Shown here: in pieces, positions 1 through 7,953 of the stretch
How positions within the stretch are numbered: the first letter of the stretch is position 1
Layout of the letters: each line of letters begins with the position of its first letter
Source: Paracidovorax cattleyae
GTDB taxonomy: Bacteria > Pseudomonadota > Gammaproteobacteria > Burkholderiales > Burkholderiaceae_C
Length of the DNA stretch: 52,110 nt
NCBI RefSeq assembly: GCF_900104515.1
Contig: NZ_FNJL01000035.1
Location: 1-52,110, forward strand
Reading direction: 5' to 3'
Notes under the pieces: generated by a model
Database searches by the model: none
What the model saw: only the letters and a program-made list of their open reading frames with translations
What the model was told of the DNA's origin: nothing
Made by a program: the position numbers and the translations under genes

Positions 1-277
1 TCGCCCTGTCCAGCAACTGGTATTCCATCTGCTCGTCCGACAGGTTGTACAGGCGCTTCAAGACCAGGATGCGCACCATCACCTCGACGGGATAGGCCGG
101 CCGACCACCCTTGCGGCCATCGCCGCGCTCGATGAGTGCATCCACCAGCCGCGCCAGCTCGGCGAAGTCGATGTGCCGCGCGATTACCTGCAACGGATCG
201 CCCACTTCATCTCTCTTATGCTGGCGCGACGCCTCGGCAAACAGATCGAACTTCAAGGCGCTGCGAGGAGAGATCAT
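1..277 (-). CDS. IS5-family transposase, N-terminal part (cut by window edge)
   Basis: The minus-strand frame opens with ATG at 277 and runs off the left edge without a stop, giving about 92 residues. The protein starts MISPRSALKFDLFAEA and contains GRPAYPVEVMVRILVLKRLY followed by LSDEQMEYQLLDR. This is the DUF772-type N-terminal region that precedes the DDE catalytic domain in IS5-family transposases (DNA cleavage and strand transfer). The catalytic part lies outside the window, so I cannot say whether the element is intact. Family assignment is recognition from motif, not a database search. Confidence 0.88.
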   Translation of the reverse strand, partial: MISPRSALKFDLFAEASRQHKRDEVGDPLQVIARHIDFAELARLVDALIERGDGRKGGRPAYPVEVMVRILVLKRLYNLSDEQMEYQLLDRA

Positions 278-637
278 GGTGAGGAGGACGGCTCAGGTCT
301 TGTCGGTGAACAAGGGAGTGGCCGGGTTTTGAGAGGTTCCCAACTAGCATCGAAATCAGCACGTGACTGGGCAAGTACCACCAAGTGGTAAATAACCCAC
401 GCATGTGATGCTAGCTTCGGCACTTTTGCATAGCTTCGAGCGCAGACTGGAAATTTATCAGATGCTACCAATACAGGCAGATGTAATTATATTTACGCGC
501 TTCAAGGCGCGTCAGTCCAGCAGAGCTAATCCGTTATCAAAATGCCATCAGCAGAGCACCGCTCAGTATTCTCGACTGGCGGAGGTCGCTCATCGAAATG
601 CAGACGAGCGCAGCCAAGCGATAGAGTGCCGATGGCT
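278..637. other. Non-coding stretch between IS5 and porin; possible IS end
   Basis: No convincing gene in about 360 bases, and base composition is lower in GC than the flanking genes. A likely outer end of the IS5-family element lies near 322-343, which reads inward on the minus strand as TTGGGAACCTCTCAAAACCC. A CTAG tetranucleotide follows at 344-347, which would fit the target duplication of some IS5 members. The partner end is outside the window, so this is unproven. A perfect 6-bp hairpin (ACGCGC, loop TTCAAG, GCGCGT) sits at 495-512, downstream of the porin stop, without an obvious U-tract. Confidence 0.4.
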
Positions 638-1756
638 TTAGAAACTGTGGCGAATTCCCACCGACACACCGGTAGATTTTCCGCCTGGCTGCGGCACGGC
701 CGCCAGCAGCGAATTGCCCACACCGCCCAGCGTCACCGCGGACCTGCCCTCGTTCTTCATCCGCGCCACGTCGGCATAGACCCAGGTGCGCTTGGAGAAG
801 TTGTAGAGGTAGCCGAAGGCGAGCTTGGCCAGGTCGTTGCCGCTGTGGCGCACGTGGTAGCGCGCGTACTGCGCGCGCAGCGTGTGGGAGCCTAGGGGCA
901 CGGTCAGGCCGGCGGCCAGGGTGTCGAATCCGAAGCTGCCGATGGACGCGCGGCCGGCCATGCGCTCCTGCTGGTAGAACAGATTGGCCGTGGCCACGCC
1001 GAAGTCGTATTCGCCGGCGACGTTGCCCAGCCGGTAGCTGTCGGCATACGACGAGGGTGCGACGGTCCGCACCACGTCCTTGAATTCGCCATAGGAGACG
1101 GCGACGTTGACCGGCCCGCGCGAGTAGCCGACGCGCGCACCGAGGTAGTTGCCGGTGTGGCGGGTGGTGGCGTTGGCCGCATTGGTCGACAGGCCGGCCG
1201 CATTGGCGACGACGGCCTTGTCCGATGGCTGCTCACCAAAGCCGTACATGGCCGAGCCGTAGAGGCCGCCCAGCCCCTCGGGCAGGAAATAGGCGACCGA
1301 GTTCGACAGCCGCTGGTAGGCGACGCTCGCACTGCCGCGTGCGGGGCCGAAGTTCTCCAGCATGCCGAAGCCGCGCTGGCGCCAGGCGTCGAACGGGTTC
1401 ATGCTCAGGTAGGTCGGCGTGAAATCGCGGCCCAGGCGCATTTCGCCGAAGCGGCCGCTGAGGCTGACCGTCGAACGACGGACGAAGTTGAATCCGCCGG
1501 TGGCATTGCCGTCGTCCACCTGCAGCTCGCCTTCGAGCCAGAAGCTGGCCGCCAGGCCGCTGCCCAGGTCCTCCTTGCCGCGGAAGCCTAGGCGCGAGGT
1601 GTTGCTGCCGCCGCTCACCAGGCCGGTGACGCGGGCCGAGCCCTCGTTGCGGATGCTGGCCACGCCGGCGTCGAGCACGCCGAAGATCGTCACCGACGAT
1701 TGGGCAGACACGATGCAGGGCAGCGCCGCCAACAGGGCGGCCAGGGTCGATTTCAC
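638..1756 (-). CDS. Outer-membrane porin (Gram-negative trimeric porin family)
   Basis: A 372-residue protein. It starts with a signal peptide (about residues 1-20, KSTLAALLAALPCIVSAQ), followed by QSSVTIFGVLDAGVASI, the first strand typical of betaproteobacterial porins. It ends in GIRHSF, the terminal phenylalanine used for outer-membrane insertion. RLGFRGKEDLGSGLAASFWLEGEL and LGRDFTPTYLS are family landmarks. I chose the GTG start at 1756 because GGAGA lies about 7 bases upstream; a longer frame has no signal peptide at its start. Such porins form general or weakly selective diffusion channels. It is separated by 218 bases from the catabolic operon and has its own repeat-rich upstream region, so it is probably transcribed separately and may serve uptake of the operon's substrate (inference). 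Confidence 0.92.
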   Translation of the reverse strand: MKSTLAALLAALPCIVSAQSSVTIFGVLDAGVASIRNEGSARVTGLVSGGSNTSRLGFRGKEDLGSGLAASFWLEGELQVDDGNATGGFNFVRRSTVSLSGRFGEMRLGRDFTPTYLSMNPFDAWRQRGFGMLENFGPARGSASVAYQRLSNSVAYFLPEGLGGLYGSAMYGFGEQPSDKAVVANAAGLSTNAANATTRHTGNYLGARVGYSRGPVNVAVSYGEFKDVVRTVAPSSYADSYRLGNVAGEYDFGVATANLFYQQERMAGRASIGSFGFDTLAAGLTVPLGSHTLRAQYARYHVRHSGNDLAKLAFGYLYNFSKRTWVYADVARMKNEGRSAVTLGGVGNSLLAAVPQPGGKSTGVSVGIRHSF

Positions 1757-1820
1757 GATGTTGTCTCCATCCAGGTTATGGTCGCGCAGTGCCGCCGGCG
1801 CATGCCGTGCGGCGCCCCTT

Positions 1821-1865
1821 CCGATAGGATCCGATAGCTCCTGCACCGCAGGCGCAACCTATCGG
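1821..1865. promoter_or_regulatory. Repeat cluster upstream of porin (candidate operator)
   Basis: The heptamer CCGATAG occurs at 1821-1827 and 1831-1837, and its exact reverse complement CTATCGG at 1859-1865, in the 5' region 65-110 bases upstream of the porin GTG. A related GATAACCGATAG arrangement is read on the minus strand across the last copy. Between them, CTGC-GGT-GCAG forms a small hairpin. Three copies of a 7-mer in 45 bases suggest a transcription-factor site. Which regulator binds is unknown; no regulator gene is adjacent. Confidence 0.45.
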
Positions 1866-1974
1866 TTATCGAAGGGTGCTGAAGAATGTAGCGATTCCTC
1901 CCGTTTTCGCTCGCATCTCCAGCCCGCAAACCGTTCCATGTCATGAGATATCGGCGGCCGCCCGCGGCGGCGCG

Positions 1975-2622
1975 TCAGCGCAGCCCGAAGCCGACGATGT
2001 CCTCGAGCTGCGCATGCGACAGCCCGTCCACGCGGTCGAGCACCTGCACGCCCTCCGGCACGATGGCGAAGGTCGCCAGGTCGGTGTAGATGCGGTCGAC
2101 CACGCCCATGCCGGTGAGCGGATAGGTGCAGCGCTCCACCAGCTTGCTCGCGCCGGCGCGGCTGCGTAGTTCCATCATCACGAAGACCTGCCGCGCACCG
2201 GTGGCCAGGTCCATCGCGCCGCCGACGGCCGGCACGGCCTGGCTGTCCAGCGTGCGCCAGTTGGCCAGGTCGCCGCGGGCCGACACCTGAAAGGCGCCGA
2301 GCACACAGATGTCGATGTGCCCGCCGCGGATCATCGTGAACGAATCACCGTGGTGGAACAGTGATGCGCCTGGCACCAGCGTGATCGGCTGCTTGCCCGC
2401 GTTGACGAGCTGGTCGTCCACCTCGCCGCCGACGGCCAGGCGCCCCGCGCCGAGGATGCCGTTCTCGCAATGGATGACGATCTCGCGGTCGGGCGGAAGG
2501 TGGTTGGCGATCTCCATCGGCTGGCCAATTCCTAGGTTGACGACGGCGCCATCCGGTATGTCGACCAGCGCGCGCCGGGCAATCTGCGCAACGGTACGGG
2601 GCCGGAATGCGGCGGCAGTCAT
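1975..2622 (-). CDS. 3-oxoacid CoA-transferase, subunit B
   Basis: A 215-residue protein of CoA-transferase family I, subunit B (ScoB/PcaJ/AtoA type). It moves CoA from succinyl-CoA or acetyl-CoA onto a 3-oxoacid in the cytoplasm through a glutamyl-CoA thioester. VNLGIGQPMEIANHL lies near the N-terminus. The catalytic glutamate is expected in CENGILG near residue 50, and GGAMDLATGARQVFVMM is the usual C-terminal block. Length matches the family (about 210-220). The start overlaps the subunit A stop by four bases (ATGA), implying translational coupling. It is the last gene of the long minus-strand operon, so it probably handles an end or entry product. The exact acyl substrate cannot be read from sequence. 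Confidence 0.9.
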   Translation of the reverse strand: MTAAAFRPRTVAQIARRALVDIPDGAVVNLGIGQPMEIANHLPPDREIVIHCENGILGAGRLAVGGEVDDQLVNAGKQPITLVPGASLFHHGDSFTMIRGGHIDICVLGAFQVSARGDLANWRTLDSQAVPAVGGAMDLATGARQVFVMMELRSRAGASKLVERCTYPLTGMGVVDRIYTDLATFAIVPEGVQVLDRVDGLSHAQLEDIVGFGLR

Positions 2623-3299
2623 GGCTGGGTCCTTTCGGCTGCGCTGGCGACGACCCGCTGAACGAAGACGCCGGGCGTCACGACGTGCTCCGGATCCAGG
2701 GTGCCGAGCTCCACCACCTCGTCAACCTGCACGATGGTGCAGCGCGCAGCCGTGGCCATCAGCGGCCCGAAGTTGCGGCCCGAGCCGTGGTAGGTGAGGT
2801 TGCCCCAGCGGTCGGCTCGGTGCGCGCGAATAAGCGCGTAGTCGGCATGCAGCGGCAGCTCGAAGATCTGCGGCACGCCATCGAGCACGCGGGTCTCCTT
2901 GCCTTCGGCCAGCTCGGTGCCGGCACCGGTAGGCGTGAAGAAGCCGCCGATGCCTGCGCCGCCGGCCCGGATGCGCTCGGCCAGCGTACCCTGCGGCACC
3001 AGCTCGAGCGCGAGCCGGCCCTGCAGGTACAGCGTGTCGAACGCGGTGGAGCCAGCCTGGCGCGGAAAGGAGCAGACCACCTTCGACACCTGGCCGGCTA
3101 GCACCAGCTGGGCGATGCCGGTAGTGCCGCTGCCGGCGTTGTTGCTGATGATGGTGAGCGACCGCAGGCCGCGGACTGCGAGGGCGTCGAGCAGTTCGTA
3201 GGGCAGCCCGGCCCCGCCGAAGCCCGAGACCATGATGCGGGCGCCGTCGGGTATGTCGGCCACGGCCGCCGCGAGCGTGGGAACTTGCTTGTCGATCAT
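2619..3299 (-). CDS. 3-oxoacid CoA-transferase, subunit A
   Basis: A 226-residue protein starting MIDKQVPTLAAAVADIPDGA, with the family I subunit A glycine-rich segment IMVSGFGGAGLPYELLDAL, then LTIISNNAGSG and GGFFTPTGAGTELAEGKE. It pairs with the subunit B encoded downstream (4-base overlap) to form the usual alpha2beta2 enzyme. The ATG at 3299 was chosen because it overlaps the stop of the upstream DUF35 gene by four bases and gives the standard family length; the open frame continues upstream but only as out-of-frame read-through of that gene. ScoA/PcaI-like in sequence. In this operon the substrate may be a product of the adjacent thiolase-like enzymes (inference). Confidence 0.9.
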   Translation of the reverse strand: MIDKQVPTLAAAVADIPDGARIMVSGFGGAGLPYELLDALAVRGLRSLTIISNNAGSGTTGIAQLVLAGQVSKVVCSFPRQAGSTAFDTLYLQGRLALELVPQGTLAERIRAGGAGIGGFFTPTGAGTELAEGKETRVLDGVPQIFELPLHADYALIRAHRADRWGNLTYHGSGRNFGPLMATAARCTIVQVDEVVELGTLDPEHVVTPGVFVQRVVASAAERTQP

Positions 3300-3712
3300 G
3301 AGGAGGTGTCCTGGTGAGAATGCAGGGGCGCGAACACCGGCAGGCGCAGGCTGCCGCCCGCCGGCTCGAAGGCGACGGCGACTTCCTGGCCGATGGCCAG
3401 CGCGTGCGGGTCGGCGCCGACGATGTGGGTCAGCAGCATCGGCCCTTCGTCGAGCGTCACGTAGGCGATCGCGCGGCGCTGCGGCGGCTTGCCGGTGACG
3501 GCGAAGCTGTAGATGCGGCCGCGGCCGCTGGCCGGCTCCCAGGCCGTGGTGCCAGGGCAGAACGGGCAGTGCGGCCGCGGATACCAGTGGGCCTTGCCGC
3601 AGGCGGTGCAGCGGCGGATCAGCAGGTGGCCGGCTTCGGCCGCGGCATGGAACGGCTCCAGCCCCGGGTTTGCGGCCCACAGGGCCGCGGCGGTGTCGTC
3701 GGACAGCAGCAT
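3296..3712 (-). CDS. DUF35 (Zn-ribbon/OB-fold) partner of the thiolase-like protein
   Basis: A 138-residue protein with an N-terminal helix, a zinc ribbon with C35, C38, C49 and C52 (RCTACGKAHWYPRPHCPFC), and a C-terminal OB-fold (GRIYSFAVTGKP, AYVTLDEGPMLLTHIVG). DUF35 proteins of this kind form obligate complexes with thiolase-superfamily enzymes, for example ChsH2(DUF35) with Ltp2 in steroid side-chain cleavage. They can position the CoA substrate. The gene lies 11 bases downstream of the thiolase-like gene and overlaps the CoA-transferase A start by four bases. The pairing with the 3724-4902 product is inferred from adjacency. Confidence 0.85.
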   Translation of the reverse strand: MLLSDDTAAALWAANPGLEPFHAAAEAGHLLIRRCTACGKAHWYPRPHCPFCPGTTAWEPASGRGRIYSFAVTGKPPQRRAIAYVTLDEGPMLLTHIVGADPHALAIGQEVAVAFEPAGGSLRLPVFAPLHSHQDTSS

Positions 3713-3723
3713 GGTGTCTCCCC

Positions 3724-4902
3724 TCAGTGCCTCTCGAGGATCAGCGTCGCGCTGCCGTGGCGGCTCGCCAGGTTGCCGCCGGTGCCGTGCACCAGCGCCA
3801 GCGCGCAGTCCGGCACCTGCACGGCCGGGTGCGCCTCGCCGCGCAGCTGGCGCACGGCCTCGATCACCTTGGTCATGCCGCCGCGGTTGGCCGGATGGTT
3901 GTTGCACAGGCCCCCGCCGTCGGTGTTGACCGGCAGGCGGCCCACGCCGGCGATGAGCTGGCCGTCCTCCACGAAGCGGCCGCCCTCGCCCTTGGCACAG
4001 AAGCCCAGGTCCTCGAGCTGCATTAGCACCGTGATGGTGAAGCTGTCGTAGATCGAGGCGTACTGGATGTCGCGCGGTGCGAGCCGGGCCTGCGCAAAGG
4101 CTGCGGCGCCGGAGCGCACCGCGCCGGTGTGCGTCAGTCCGCGATAGCCGCCCTGGGTGTGCTCGATGGTCTCGCCGTGGCCGCGCAGGGCCACGAACGG
4201 GCGGCCTGCCTGGCGGGCGATCTCGGGGCGGGCCAACACGACCGCGCCGCCGCCGTCGCTGACCACGCAGCAGTCGAGCCGGTGCAGCGGATCGGCCACC
4301 AGCGGCGATGCGAGCACCTCCTCCACCGTGACCGGCTTGGGCAGCATGGCATGCGGGTTGTGCTGCGCATGGTGCGATGCGGCCACCTTGACCCAGGCCA
4401 GCTGCTGCGGCGTGGTGCCGTGGTCGTGCATGTGCCGGCGGGCGCACATGGCATAGCCGTTGGCATTGGCTAGGCCGTAGGGATACTCCCAGAGCGCATC
4501 GGGCGCGTCGGCGCTGCGCAGGCGCGCCTGCGTGCCGGTGGCCACGCCCTCGCTGCGCGGCCGGCCGGCCAGCGTGACCAGCGCCACGTCGCAGCGCCCG
4601 TCGGCGATGGCACCGGCCGCATGGGCCACCAGCGACAGATACGAGGCGCCGCCCACGTCGGTGTTCTCGAAGCACCGCAGCCGCAGGTTGAGGTAGTCGG
4701 CCATCGAGGTCGGCCCTAGGCCCGGCGCGTCGCCCGAGCAGAAGTAGCCATCGACCTGGCTGCGGTCCAGGCCGGCGTCGGCCAGCGCGCCGGCCGCCAC
4801 CTCGGCATGCAGCTGCGCGACCGAATGGTCCGGCGCCAGCCGCAGCGGATGTTCGTAGGCGCCGACGATGCAGGCCGCGGCGCCGCGGACATGCGCGCTC
4901 AT
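3724..4902 (-). CDS. Thiolase-like protein (SCP-2/lipid-transfer type) lacking the thiolase cysteine
   Basis: A 392-residue thiolase-superfamily protein. In ordinary thiolases the N-terminal half carries a nucleophilic Cys in a G-C-A/G-S-G turn. Here the aligned segment is NTDVGGAS (residues 80-87) with Gly where the Cys belongs. The C-terminal half has IYDSFTITV (Tyr285) and NTDGGGLCNNHPANRGG (His336). This pattern, with a DUF35 gene next door, resembles the Ltp2-type retro-aldolases rather than true thiolases. A likely reaction is C-C cleavage of a 3-hydroxyacyl-CoA, but His at the 336 position differs from Ltp2, so the chemistry is uncertain. The stop of the upstream gene product order is coupled: its ATG overlaps the Bug stop (ATGA). 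Confidence 0.82.
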   Translation of the reverse strand: MSAHVRGAAACIVGAYEHPLRLAPDHSVAQLHAEVAAGALADAGLDRSQVDGYFCSGDAPGLGPTSMADYLNLRLRCFENTDVGGASYLSLVAHAAGAIADGRCDVALVTLAGRPRSEGVATGTQARLRSADAPDALWEYPYGLANANGYAMCARRHMHDHGTTPQQLAWVKVAASHHAQHNPHAMLPKPVTVEEVLASPLVADPLHRLDCCVVSDGGGAVVLARPEIARQAGRPFVALRGHGETIEHTQGGYRGLTHTGAVRSGAAAFAQARLAPRDIQYASIYDSFTITVLMQLEDLGFCAKGEGGRFVEDGQLIAGVGRLPVNTDGGGLCNNHPANRGGMTKVIEAVRQLRGEAHPAVQVPDCALALVHGTGGNLASRHGSATLILERH

Positions 4903-5885
4903 TTCTCGGGCCTGATATGGGCCGCGCGCACCACCTCGCCCATCGTCTGGTAGTCGGTCTGCAGCTGGGCCTGGAACTGCTCGGGTGTGCCGGCGTTGGA
5001 CTGGAAGCCGTTGGCCTTGAGCCGGGCCTGCATGTCGGGCGACTCGGCTGCGGCCTGCACGGCCTCGGCGATCTTGCGGGCGACGGCCGGCGGCAGGCCC
5101 TTGGGTGCGTAAATGCCCTGGAAGGTGTTGAGGTCCTTCCAGCCCGGCAGGGTCTCGCCGAGCGCCGGGGTGTCCGGCATGAGCGCGAAGCGCTTCTGCG
5201 AGCTCACCGCCAGCAGCCGGGCCTTGCCGGCCTTGAGCAACGGCTCGATGCTGGTCAGGCTGCCGTAGAGCACGTGCAGCTGGCCGCCGGCCAGGTCGGT
5301 GCCAGCCTGGGCCGTGCCCTTGTACGGCACGTGCACCATCTTCACGCCGGCGAGCCTGGCGAAGTTCTCGCCGATCATGCGCTGCAGCGACGAATTGCCG
5401 GCCGAGCCGAAGCCGATCTCGCCGGGACGGGCCTTGCCCAGGGCGATCAGCTCGGCCACGCTGCCGACCTTGAGCGTGGAGGAGACGGCCATCACCATGG
5501 GCGCGATTGACACGCCGGCCACCGCATCGAGGTCGCGCTGCGCGCTGACCGAGGCCTTCGGGTGCATGTACGGGAAGATCGAGTACAGCGCATTCGGTCC
5601 ATACAACAGGGTGTAGCCATCCGCAGGTGCCTTGGCGACGGCGTCCGCGCCCAGCAGCCCGTCGGCGCCCGGCTTGTTGTCGACGACGACCGGCTGGCCC
5701 CAGCGGCCGGCCAGCTGCTGCGCCAGGGCCCGGCCCAGCACGTCGGCGCTGCCGCCGGGCGTATAGGGCACGACCAGGCGGATCGGCTTGTTCGGGAACG
5801 CGGCCGCGTCCTGGGCATGGACGGCGGGGGCGGCGAAGGCGCAGCCTGCCAGCAGGGCGGCTGCGATGTGCTTGGCGATGGTCAT
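4899..5885 (-). CDS. Bug-family tripartite tricarboxylate transporter receptor
   Basis: A periplasmic solute-binding protein of 328 residues. A Sec signal peptide covers about residues 1-24 (MTIAKHIAAALLAGCAFAAPAVHAQ). Mature-protein landmarks are NKPIRLVVPYTPGGSADVLGRAL, VVVDNKPGADGLLGADAVAKAPADGYTLL and MVHVPYKGTAQ, which build the carboxylate-binding pocket in the Bug/TctC family. The ATG at 5885 is preferred over one 48 bases upstream because AGGAAGC lies just before it and the signal peptide then begins properly. No TctA/TctB membrane genes are nearby, as is common for Bug genes, so the protein may share a transporter encoded elsewhere or act as a sensor. The ligand is unknown. Confidence 0.92.
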   Translation of the reverse strand: MTIAKHIAAALLAGCAFAAPAVHAQDAAAFPNKPIRLVVPYTPGGSADVLGRALAQQLAGRWGQPVVVDNKPGADGLLGADAVAKAPADGYTLLYGPNALYSIFPYMHPKASVSAQRDLDAVAGVSIAPMVMAVSSTLKVGSVAELIALGKARPGEIGFGSAGNSSLQRMIGENFARLAGVKMVHVPYKGTAQAGTDLAGGQLHVLYGSLTSIEPLLKAGKARLLAVSSQKRFALMPDTPALGETLPGWKDLNTFQGIYAPKGLPPAVARKIAEAVQAAAESPDMQARLKANGFQSNAGTPEQFQAQLQTDYQTMGEVVRAAHIRPEK

Positions 5886-5929
5886 GGCGTGCTTCCTCTG
5901 TTGTGTTTTTTTCGTGATGGAAGGCAGGC

Positions 5930-6940
5930 TCACTGCGGCTCGATCTGCGCCTTGCGGGCCACGCTGGACCAGGTCGCGACCTCGTCCTTGAGCATGCGCG
6001 AGAACTCGGCCGGGCCCTGCCCTTCGGGCGCGGCGCCGATGGCGTCCATAGCAGTGCGGAAGTCCGGCTTGCGCAGCTCCGCGGTGATCGCGTCGTGGAG
6101 CTTCGCGGTCACGCCGTCCGGCAGGCCCCTGGGGCCCAGCACGCCGAACCAGGGCATCACCTTGTAGTTCGGCAGCCCGGCCTCGGCGAAGGTCGGCACG
6201 TTCGGGATGGCCGGCTGGCGCCTGGTGCCGCTGACCGCGAGCGGACGCAGCCCGCCCTGCTTGATCTGGCCGGCCACGCTGGGCATGCCGGAGATCAGCG
6301 CCTGCACCGTGCCGCTGAGCACGGCCGCCAGCACCTCGCCCGAGCCCTTGTACGGCACTGCCACGAAGTTGCCCTGCGCCTGATCGGCCAGCAACTCGAA
6401 CGCCAGGTGGACGGCGCCGCCATAGCCGCCCGCGCCATACGGCATCGGCGCGCTGCCCTTCTTCGATGCGCTGACCAGGTCGGCCAGCGTCTTGTACGGC
6501 GCGTTCTGTGCCACCACCAGCACCACCGGCGTGCTGGCCACCAGCGTGACCGGCGTGAAGTCGGCCACCGGGTCGAACTTGCGCTTCTTGAACAGCGACG
6601 GCGTGATGGCGAAGGTGTTGTCGGTCAACATCAGCGTGTAGCCATCGGCCGGCGCACGCATCACGTCCAGAGCGCCAAGCGTGCCGGTGGCGCCCGGCTT
6701 GTTGTCGACGAAGAAGCTCTGGCCGAGCGAGGTCGACAGGCGTGCCATCAGCAGGCGCGCGATCTGGTCCGACGTGCCGCCGGCCGGGTACGGCACGACG
6801 ACGCGCACGGTGCGCTCCGGCCAGGCCTGGGCCTGCGCTGCGCCGCCGCCGGCGGCCAGCAGCGCCGCGGCCAGCAGGTCACGGCGGGAGAGGGTCGGCA
6901 TGGCGGCGATGGATGCCGCTCCTGCCCGTTGCTTTGTCAT
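5930..6940 (-). CDS. Bug-family receptor with Tat-like signal
   Basis: A 336-residue Bug/TctC protein. The N-terminus contains LSRRDLLAAALLAAGGGAAQAQA, a twin-arginine-like signal ending in an A-x-A cleavage site. The mature part has RTVRVVVPYPAGGTSDQIARLL, FFVDNKPGATGTLGALDVMRAPADGYTLML and VPYKGSGEVLAAVLSG. GGAG lies seven bases before the ATG at 6940. It is the second of two consecutive Bug genes in the operon, separated by about 44 bases, and their sequences differ widely, so they are unlikely to be a recent duplication and may bind different ligands. No cognate membrane components are in the window. Confidence 0.92.
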   Translation of the reverse strand: MTKQRAGAASIAAMPTLSRRDLLAAALLAAGGGAAQAQAWPERTVRVVVPYPAGGTSDQIARLLMARLSTSLGQSFFVDNKPGATGTLGALDVMRAPADGYTLMLTDNTFAITPSLFKKRKFDPVADFTPVTLVASTPVVLVVAQNAPYKTLADLVSASKKGSAPMPYGAGGYGGAVHLAFELLADQAQGNFVAVPYKGSGEVLAAVLSGTVQALISGMPSVAGQIKQGGLRPLAVSGTRRQPAIPNVPTFAEAGLPNYKVMPWFGVLGPRGLPDGVTAKLHDAITAELRKPDFRTAMDAIGAAPEGQGPAEFSRMLKDEVATWSSVARKAQIEPQ

Positions 6941-6975
6941 GTCTTGTCTCCTTCTTGGTATCGGCGAAAGCGGGT

Positions 6976-7953
6976 TCAGTGCCCGGGGGTGTCTGGCCGC
7001 AACAGCCGCAGCGGCCGGCCGTCGAGGAAGGCCGCGAGGTTCTCCACCGTGTCCTCGTAGAACGGCCGCAGTAGCTCCTCGACCGTGTAGCCCAGGTGCG
7101 GCGTGAGCACCACGTTGGGCAGCCGGCGCAGCGGGTCGCCGGCCGGCAGCGGCTCCACGTCGAAGGTGTCCAGCCCGGCGCCGGCGATGCGCCCGGCCTG
7201 CAGCGCCTCGACCAGCGCGGCGCGGTCGATCAGCGGGCCGCGCGAGGTGTTGACGATAACCGCGTGCGGCTGCATGGCGGCCAGCTCCTGCGCGCCGACG
7301 ATGTGGCGGCTGCGTTCGGACAGCACCAGGTGCAGGCTGATGAAGTCGCTGCGCGCGAACAGCTCCTGCTTGTCCACCCGCCGGCAGCCGGCCGCCTGCG
7401 CGGCCTCGTCGGTGAGGTTCTGGCTCCAGGCGACCACGTCCATGCCGAAGGCCCTGGCCACCGGCACCATGCGCCTGCCGAGCCGCCCCAGGCCGAGCAG
7501 GCCCAGCGTGCGGCCGCCGAGCGCCGTGCCCAGCGTGGTCTGCCAGCGGCCCTCGCGCATGTTGGCGAACTCCTGCGGCAGGTGCCGCGCCAGCGCCAGG
7601 ATGAGCCCCCAGGCCAGCTCGGCCGTGGCGCCCAGGCCGTCGCCGCGCCGCTCGGTGTGCGAGACGACGATGCCGCGGCCCAGCGCGGCCTCCAGGTCCA
7701 GCGTGCGGTTGCGGATGCCGGTGACCGCGATGAAGCGCAGCCGCGGCAGCCGCTCGATCAGGCTCGCCGGAAAGGCCATGCGTTCGCGCAGCAGGCAGAC
7801 GGCGTCGAAGTCCTGCAGCGCCGCCACCGCCTCGTCCTCCTCCAGGTGGCGGTCGAAGGAGACCAGCTCGCAGCGCTGCTGCAGCGCCGACCAGTCGGCC
7901 ATGCGCAGCGCGATGCCCTGGTAGTCGTCCAGGATGGCGACACGCGGCTTCAT
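6976..7953 (-). CDS. D-2-hydroxyacid dehydrogenase family protein
   Basis: A 325-residue NAD(P)-dependent D-isomer-specific 2-hydroxyacid dehydrogenase. The Rossmann motif GLGRLG is at 154-159. The catalytic triad residues are visible: Arg238 (NTSRGPLID), Glu267 (DVEPLP) and His286 (TPHLGYT). Members interconvert 2-hydroxy acids and 2-oxo acids; D-3-phosphoglycerate dehydrogenase and glyoxylate reductases belong here. In this operon it could reduce or oxidise a 2-oxo/2-hydroxy acid released by aldol cleavage (inference). Its ATG overlaps the upstream DUF35 stop by four bases, which argues for co-translation with the thiolase-like/DUF35 pair. Confidence 0.9.
   Translation of the reverse strand: MKPRVAILDDYQGIALRMADWSALQQRCELVSFDRHLEEDEAVAALQDFDAVCLLRERMAFPASLIERLPRLRFIAVTGIRNRTLDLEAALGRGIVVSHTERRGDGLGATAELAWGLILALARHLPQEFANMREGRWQTTLGTALGGRTLGLLGLGRLGRRMVPVARAFGMDVVAWSQNLTDEAAQAAGCRRVDKQELFARSDFISLHLVLSERSRHIVGAQELAAMQPHAVIVNTSRGPLIDRAALVEALQAGRIAGAGLDTFDVEPLPAGDPLRRLPNVVLTPHLGYTVEELLRPFYEDTVENLAAFLDGRPLRLLRPDTPGH

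Noticed and set aside
2619-3680. A fused long protein made of the CoA-transferase A frame and upstream residues
   Set aside because: The 127 upstream codons are an out-of-frame reading of the DUF35 gene. The internal ATG at 3299 gives the standard family length and overlaps the DUF35 stop.
4134-4466. Small Ser/Arg/Pro-rich frames overlapping the thiolase-like gene on both strands
   Set aside because: No motif, wrong composition, completely inside a well-supported gene.
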